Part shown: positions 28,366 to 31,034 of the stretch, piece after piece
Position numbering within the stretch: position 1 is the stretch's first letter
How the letters are laid out: each line of letters begins with the position of its first letter
Assembly (NCBI GenBank): GCA_026419775.2
Contig: JAOPGA020001314.1
Location: 1 to 31,034 of the forward strand
From: Acrasis kona
Taxonomy: Eukaryota; Heterolobosea; Eutetramitea; Acrasida; Acrasidae
Reading direction: 5' to 3'
Length of the DNA stretch: 31,034 nucleotides
The notes under the pieces: generated by a model
Database searches by the model: none
Seen by the model: the letters and a program-made list of their open reading frames with translations, nothing else
What the model was told of the DNA's origin: nothing
Made by a program: the position numbers and the translations under genes

Positions 28366-29631
28366 TTACACTGAGCATTCTTTATTAAAATCAACTGGGA
28401 TAAGCTTGGTTACATTCTTCTCAAACTCCTCAAAAGGCAACGTGCACCTCAGTTTGTCATCATAAACAATTTTAACATGATACTTGTTCCGCCCATCAAC
28501 GTACAATTCCAACGCAACATTAGAACCCATAGGTGGCCACCTATTATCGTACACATCAAGTGCATTTAAAAGCGGAAGAAGCGTAGTGTCATGTCCCATG
28601 TAAATCTCCATGCACGGTCCCTTCTCTCCATCCACAGTGCTCTTCAAACTAGTCAACAAATCTCCCAAAAACCTTCCAATTCCCAAACGTTTCGTTTCGT
28701 TCGGAGCATAATTCTCATCGTACTTGTAATCACCGTTCCAAATCCTTCCCTCCTTCAGCGCTGCATAATCTCTAATCACTTCGACGTCCTCGTCGCTCAA
28801 TCCCTCCGGGAGAGGTCTTTTATGGTATTGGAGTATCGCGATTGTATTGTTTAGACCTTCCCAAGTAGGAAACGATCTTGGTTCTGTGTGCGTTACGGCT
28901 TCAATTGACTCTGTCTTCTTCTCTCCTTGCTTTGATGGATCGCTCGATCCATTTTGAAAAAGTTGGTCGAGTTTTTCTTTTAAGGGGTTCATGACGTTAG
29001 TGAGGTGTTCTTGTATGACTGGATCTTTTTCTTCGATTTGTTTGATGATTTTGCGCAATCGGGGACACGACCGTCCGCTCGGGTACATGTTCTCTAAATT
29101 GGATGGCACGATGTTGATGGTGATTGGCGGCAGGCAGTCTTGAGGAGGTAGACAAGAGAGCATTCCGGATAGTACTGATTGCAACGAGATCTCGGTCCTG
29201 TGACCGGATACCACGGTTGATCTGGCATTCATTTGATCAATTAAATTTGCCCTCGTGGTGACTCCGTTGTCCTTGAGGAAATTTCGATACTTTTCGAAAA
29301 TGTTTACCCCCACTTTGAACATTTGCTCCATGCCCTCTAATGTGAGTTGTCCTTTTTCGCAGATTGAACTTTGTTTAGCAATAAAGGTCTCTTTTACGAA
29401 TTTGAAAGATTCGTTTCCGAACTCACTGGTGGTGAAGTGACGGTTAGGTAGACAATTATCCCACGGCTGCTGTTTAAAGTTTGGTATAACAGAAATTGGA
29501 GTTCTTGCGCCATGTCTGGATATGATCTGTACCTTTACGAGTTTTAGCGGTTGCTCCTCTGCGTGTATTTGATGTTTAGAAGATAATAATAATGCGCCTG
29601 CAAACAATGGTGCATAAGAACGGGTCATCAT
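28366..29631 (-). CDS. Secreted histidine acid phosphatase
   Basis: Single exon, 421 residues. A hydrophobic leader (SYAPLFAGALLLSSKHQIHA) precedes the phosphohistidine motif RHGARTP (39-45). The second catalytic motif HDTTLLPLL lies in the C-terminal third, after EIYMG. Other conserved points include the STVVSGHRTEIS region (the motif usually reads STD.RT; here SGHRTE) and several Cys likely to form disulfides. Histidine acid phosphatases hydrolyse phosphomonoesters in lysosomes or outside the cell. No C-terminal membrane helix is seen. It converges on the alpha/beta hydrolase gene (216 bp apart). Confidence 0.9.
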   Translation of the reverse strand: MMTRSYAPLFAGALLLSSKHQIHAEEQPLKLVKVQIISRHGARTPISVIPNFKQQPWDNCLPNRHFTTSEFGNESFKFVKETFIAKQSSICEKGQLTLEGMEQMFKVGVNIFEKYRNFLKDNGVTTRANLIDQMNARSTVVSGHRTEISLQSVLSGMLSCLPPQDCLPPITINIVPSNLENMYPSGRSCPRLRKIIKQIEEKDPVIQEHLTNVMNPLKEKLDQLFQNGSSDPSKQGEKKTESIEAVTHTEPRSFPTWEGLNNTIAILQYHKRPLPEGLSDEDVEVIRDYAALKEGRIWNGDYKYDENYAPNETKRLGIGRFLGDLLTSLKSTVDGEKGPCMEIYMGHDTTLLPLLNALDVYDNRWPPMGSNVALELYVDGRNKYHVKIVYDDKLRCTLPFEEFEKNVTKLIPVDFNKECSV

Positions 29632-30351
29632 CTTATATTTTCTTACAAAAACTTCAACAAAATATGCCTCTCCACTGGCCTATCAAAGTCATAGGGGTAT
29701 CACTGGGCTGTAAAGTCCCGAACACTGTATTGTTATGTAAGCGGTGAAATCAAGTGCATACCAGCTATGCTAATATCTATCGAGTGTGATTAGATTGCAA
29801 GTTACATTTGGAGCGCCTAACACGTAATACCGGTTTTCTTGGCTCCTCGCAATATCTGTGCTTCCGAATAAAAAAATATGCAAAAGGAATGTCCACCACC
29901 AGATGACAAGGTACCCATATCTCATGCTCAGTTCTGCTATCCTCGCAGTAATAGTGCACTGTGTGTTCGTTGCTTGGTGACCCACCTCACGCATTCCCAC
30001 AGTTTTCAACAACCTGGTTTACATACCTTGCGATACGCACGCCATGTTGACACCACATTTGGCAGAGGACAGAACATCAACACAGTATTGATATGAGAGA
30101 CACATGCCACCAGATGACATTCAAACCTGCATGCAAGCAGAGCCTACTTGTTACAGATGAGCGCCTATCCTCATCCCATGGTGGTGATTTATTAGATTTT
30201 AGTTTGAGCTTGGTCAAAAAAAATTGGTCAAGGGATTGTGGTTATTGTAATTCTTATAATAGAATGATTAAAGACCAGTTTACAATTATGAACTACTGCA
30301 CAAGGTCCAGCGTGAACCGTCGAAGATATGTCGTAGTGGATCTCTAGAGCA
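29632..30351. other. Intergenic stretch without a clear gene
   Basis: About 720 bases with several overlapping open frames of 60-85 codons on both strands, none with a recognisable domain, good start context or splice signals. The cysteine-bearing string FCYPRSNSALCVRCLVTH (plus strand, about 29935) and WWWTFLLHIFLFG (minus strand) look suggestive but cannot be tied to a family. The stretch may contain decayed mobile-element sequence. Confidence 0.3.
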
Positions 30352-30487
30352 CCTTAGGGATGGGATCAATCCGGATATCCTATCCCATCCGCTGCAATTA
30401 TGGTTGTCTTGGGATTGTAGGATGGGATAGGATTTTTGTAAAGACGGATTATCCCATCCGTGATGAATCCGCGGATGTATCCCAAGG
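30352..30487. repeat. Small repeat-ended element (possible MITE)
   Basis: This 136-bp segment has related inverted ends, ccttagggatgggatcaatc at the left and gcggatgtatcccaagg at the right. It also has internal copies of tatcccatccg in direct (30381 and 30450) and inverted orientation (ggatgggata at 30420). The ends are imperfect and no target duplication is seen, so the call is weak. Confidence 0.35.
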
Positions 30488-30529
30488 ATTGAATCAAGAT
30501 ATACAAGCAGTTTGCAATAAATGAATTTA

Positions 30530-30793
30530 TTAAAAGTCTAATGCATCCAAATTGTTCTTAGGAGGACTAGTAAAACCAAATTCCTGAAGACATTTCTCAG
30601 CACTCACATCAGCAGCTCTTATAACTTCTGCACCAGGCATTTGCGTCAAAGTTATTTGTTGAAACTTTTCTTTCTTTTTTGCTTTGGCCTGTATCTTTTG
30701 AAATACTGCTCTTGGTGGCTTGTTTGGTGTTTTTGGTACAAACATGCATAATTCATCATTGATAATAATAGGGTCTGCTTTGGATCCACTCAT
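30530..30793 (-). CDS. Small unknown protein
   Basis: Single exon, 87 residues. The sequence begins MSGSKADPIIINDELCMFVP, has a lysine-rich middle (IQAKAKKKEKFQQITLTQ) and ends PPKNNLDALDF. No signal peptide or membrane helix is present. The composition and the TAA overlapping an AATAAA signal make it a likely gene. I do not recognise the family. It diverges from the partial gene at the right edge, with 161 bp between starts. Confidence 0.6.
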   Translation of the reverse strand: MSGSKADPIIINDELCMFVPKTPNKPPRAVFQKIQAKAKKKEKFQQITLTQMPGAEVIRAADVSAEKCLQEFGFTSPPKNNLDALDF

Positions 30794-30954
30794 TTGAATT
30801 ATTTTCTTGTTTCTTTGGATTGTTGAGGCGCTTTTTATTGCGTAGAAATGCGTTGAAATCCGTTGAAATCTAAGTCCGAGACTCCTGCGCTGAAATACAT
30901 GCGCTTTCTTATAGCTGTTAACTCTTCACTTTTCTCCACAAACATAAAAAAACC

Positions 30955-31034
30955 ATGTCCATGCATTCTACTAGAGGGATTCAATTGAATTTTTCTTCGT
31001 TATCCCAATCAGATGACGAAGTTGATAATGAAAG
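30955..31034 (+). CDS. Start of a gene running off the right edge
   Basis: ATG at 30955 opens a frame that stays open to the window end: MSMHSTRGIQLNFSSLSQSD and on into an acidic stretch (DEVDNE). Only about 26 codons are visible, so neither function nor the start choice (a second Met is at codon 3) can be judged. The divergent placement against the small minus-strand gene fits the pattern elsewhere in the window. Confidence 0.4.
   Translation, partial: MSMHSTRGIQLNFSSLSQSDDEVDNE

Noticed and set aside
28196-28465. 89-codon plus-strand frame between the hydrolase and phosphatase genes
   Set aside because: It overlaps the 3' end of the phosphatase, is low complexity, and starts without support.
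29770-30012. Possible PiggyBac-like transposase piece (WWWTFLLHIFLFG) or Cys-rich tail on the opposite strand
   Set aside because: The match is a few residues only, the frames are interrupted and no inverted ends were found; not enough for a family call.
1-31034. CRISPR arrays, prophage or bacterial operons
   Set aside because: Spliceosomal introns, a eukaryotic tRNA without CCA and eukaryotic gene families throughout; no spaced repeat array was seen.

Overview
The window looks like nuclear DNA from a unicellular eukaryote. It is AT-rich and gene-dense, with about 20 loci in 31 kb. Introns are numerous and tiny: 28 modelled introns all fall between 34 and 44 nt. The standard code is used, and 3' ends are so short that stop codons often lie inside the AATAAA signal. 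Two adjacent axoneme or cilium genes (CFAP418 and an RSPH1-like MORN protein) point to a lineage that makes or recently made flagella. A fungal-type Zn2Cys6 regulator sits beside animal-like genes (TAPT1, SELENOF/Sep15). A free-living amoeboflagellate, for example a heterolobosean, is my best guess, but this is inference. Several single-base Ns show draft assembly.

Layout. 1-0.75 kb: the start side of a truncated minus-strand gene with a tandemly duplicated splice-edge segment. 1.3-7.2 kb: NSUN-type RNA methyltransferase (-), SAC1 phosphoinositide phosphatase (+), Sep15-like ER protein (-), C2-RasGAP protein (+). 7.2-10.3 kb: poorly coding, N-containing ground with broken gene remnants, including an MFS transporter relic. 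10.3-12.2 kb: one unassigned spliced minus-strand locus, a microsatellite and a 295 bp MITE-like element. 12.2-19.3 kb: APC2, CFAP418, RSPH1-like protein, a secreted protein with two frizzled-type cysteine-rich domains, and TAPT1. 19.3-22.8 kb: two unassigned small proteins, a cluster of E2F-like sites, tRNA-Met(CAT) and a secreted RCC1-repeat protein. 23.2-24.5 kb: an internally deleted hAT transposon with intact ends and target-site duplication. 24.8-31 kb: a two-TM Q/P/Y-rich protein, Zn2Cys6 factor, HGGG-type alpha/beta hydrolase, histidine acid phosphatase, a small unassigned protein and the start of one more gene.

The genes do not form a single pathway. The local logic is structural: divergent pairs with short shared upstream regions (Sep15/RasGAP, CFAP418/RSPH1-like, CRD protein/TAPT1) and convergent pairs with almost touching 3' ends (SAC1/Sep15, RSPH1-like/CRD protein, TAPT1/small ORF). 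Most notable are a Sep15 homologue whose redox Cys-Gly-Sec motif has become Ala-Pro-Trp, an RCC1 gene in which six introns sit at the same codon and phase of successive repeats, and a perfect palindrome that supplies the stop codons and poly(A) signals of two convergent genes.
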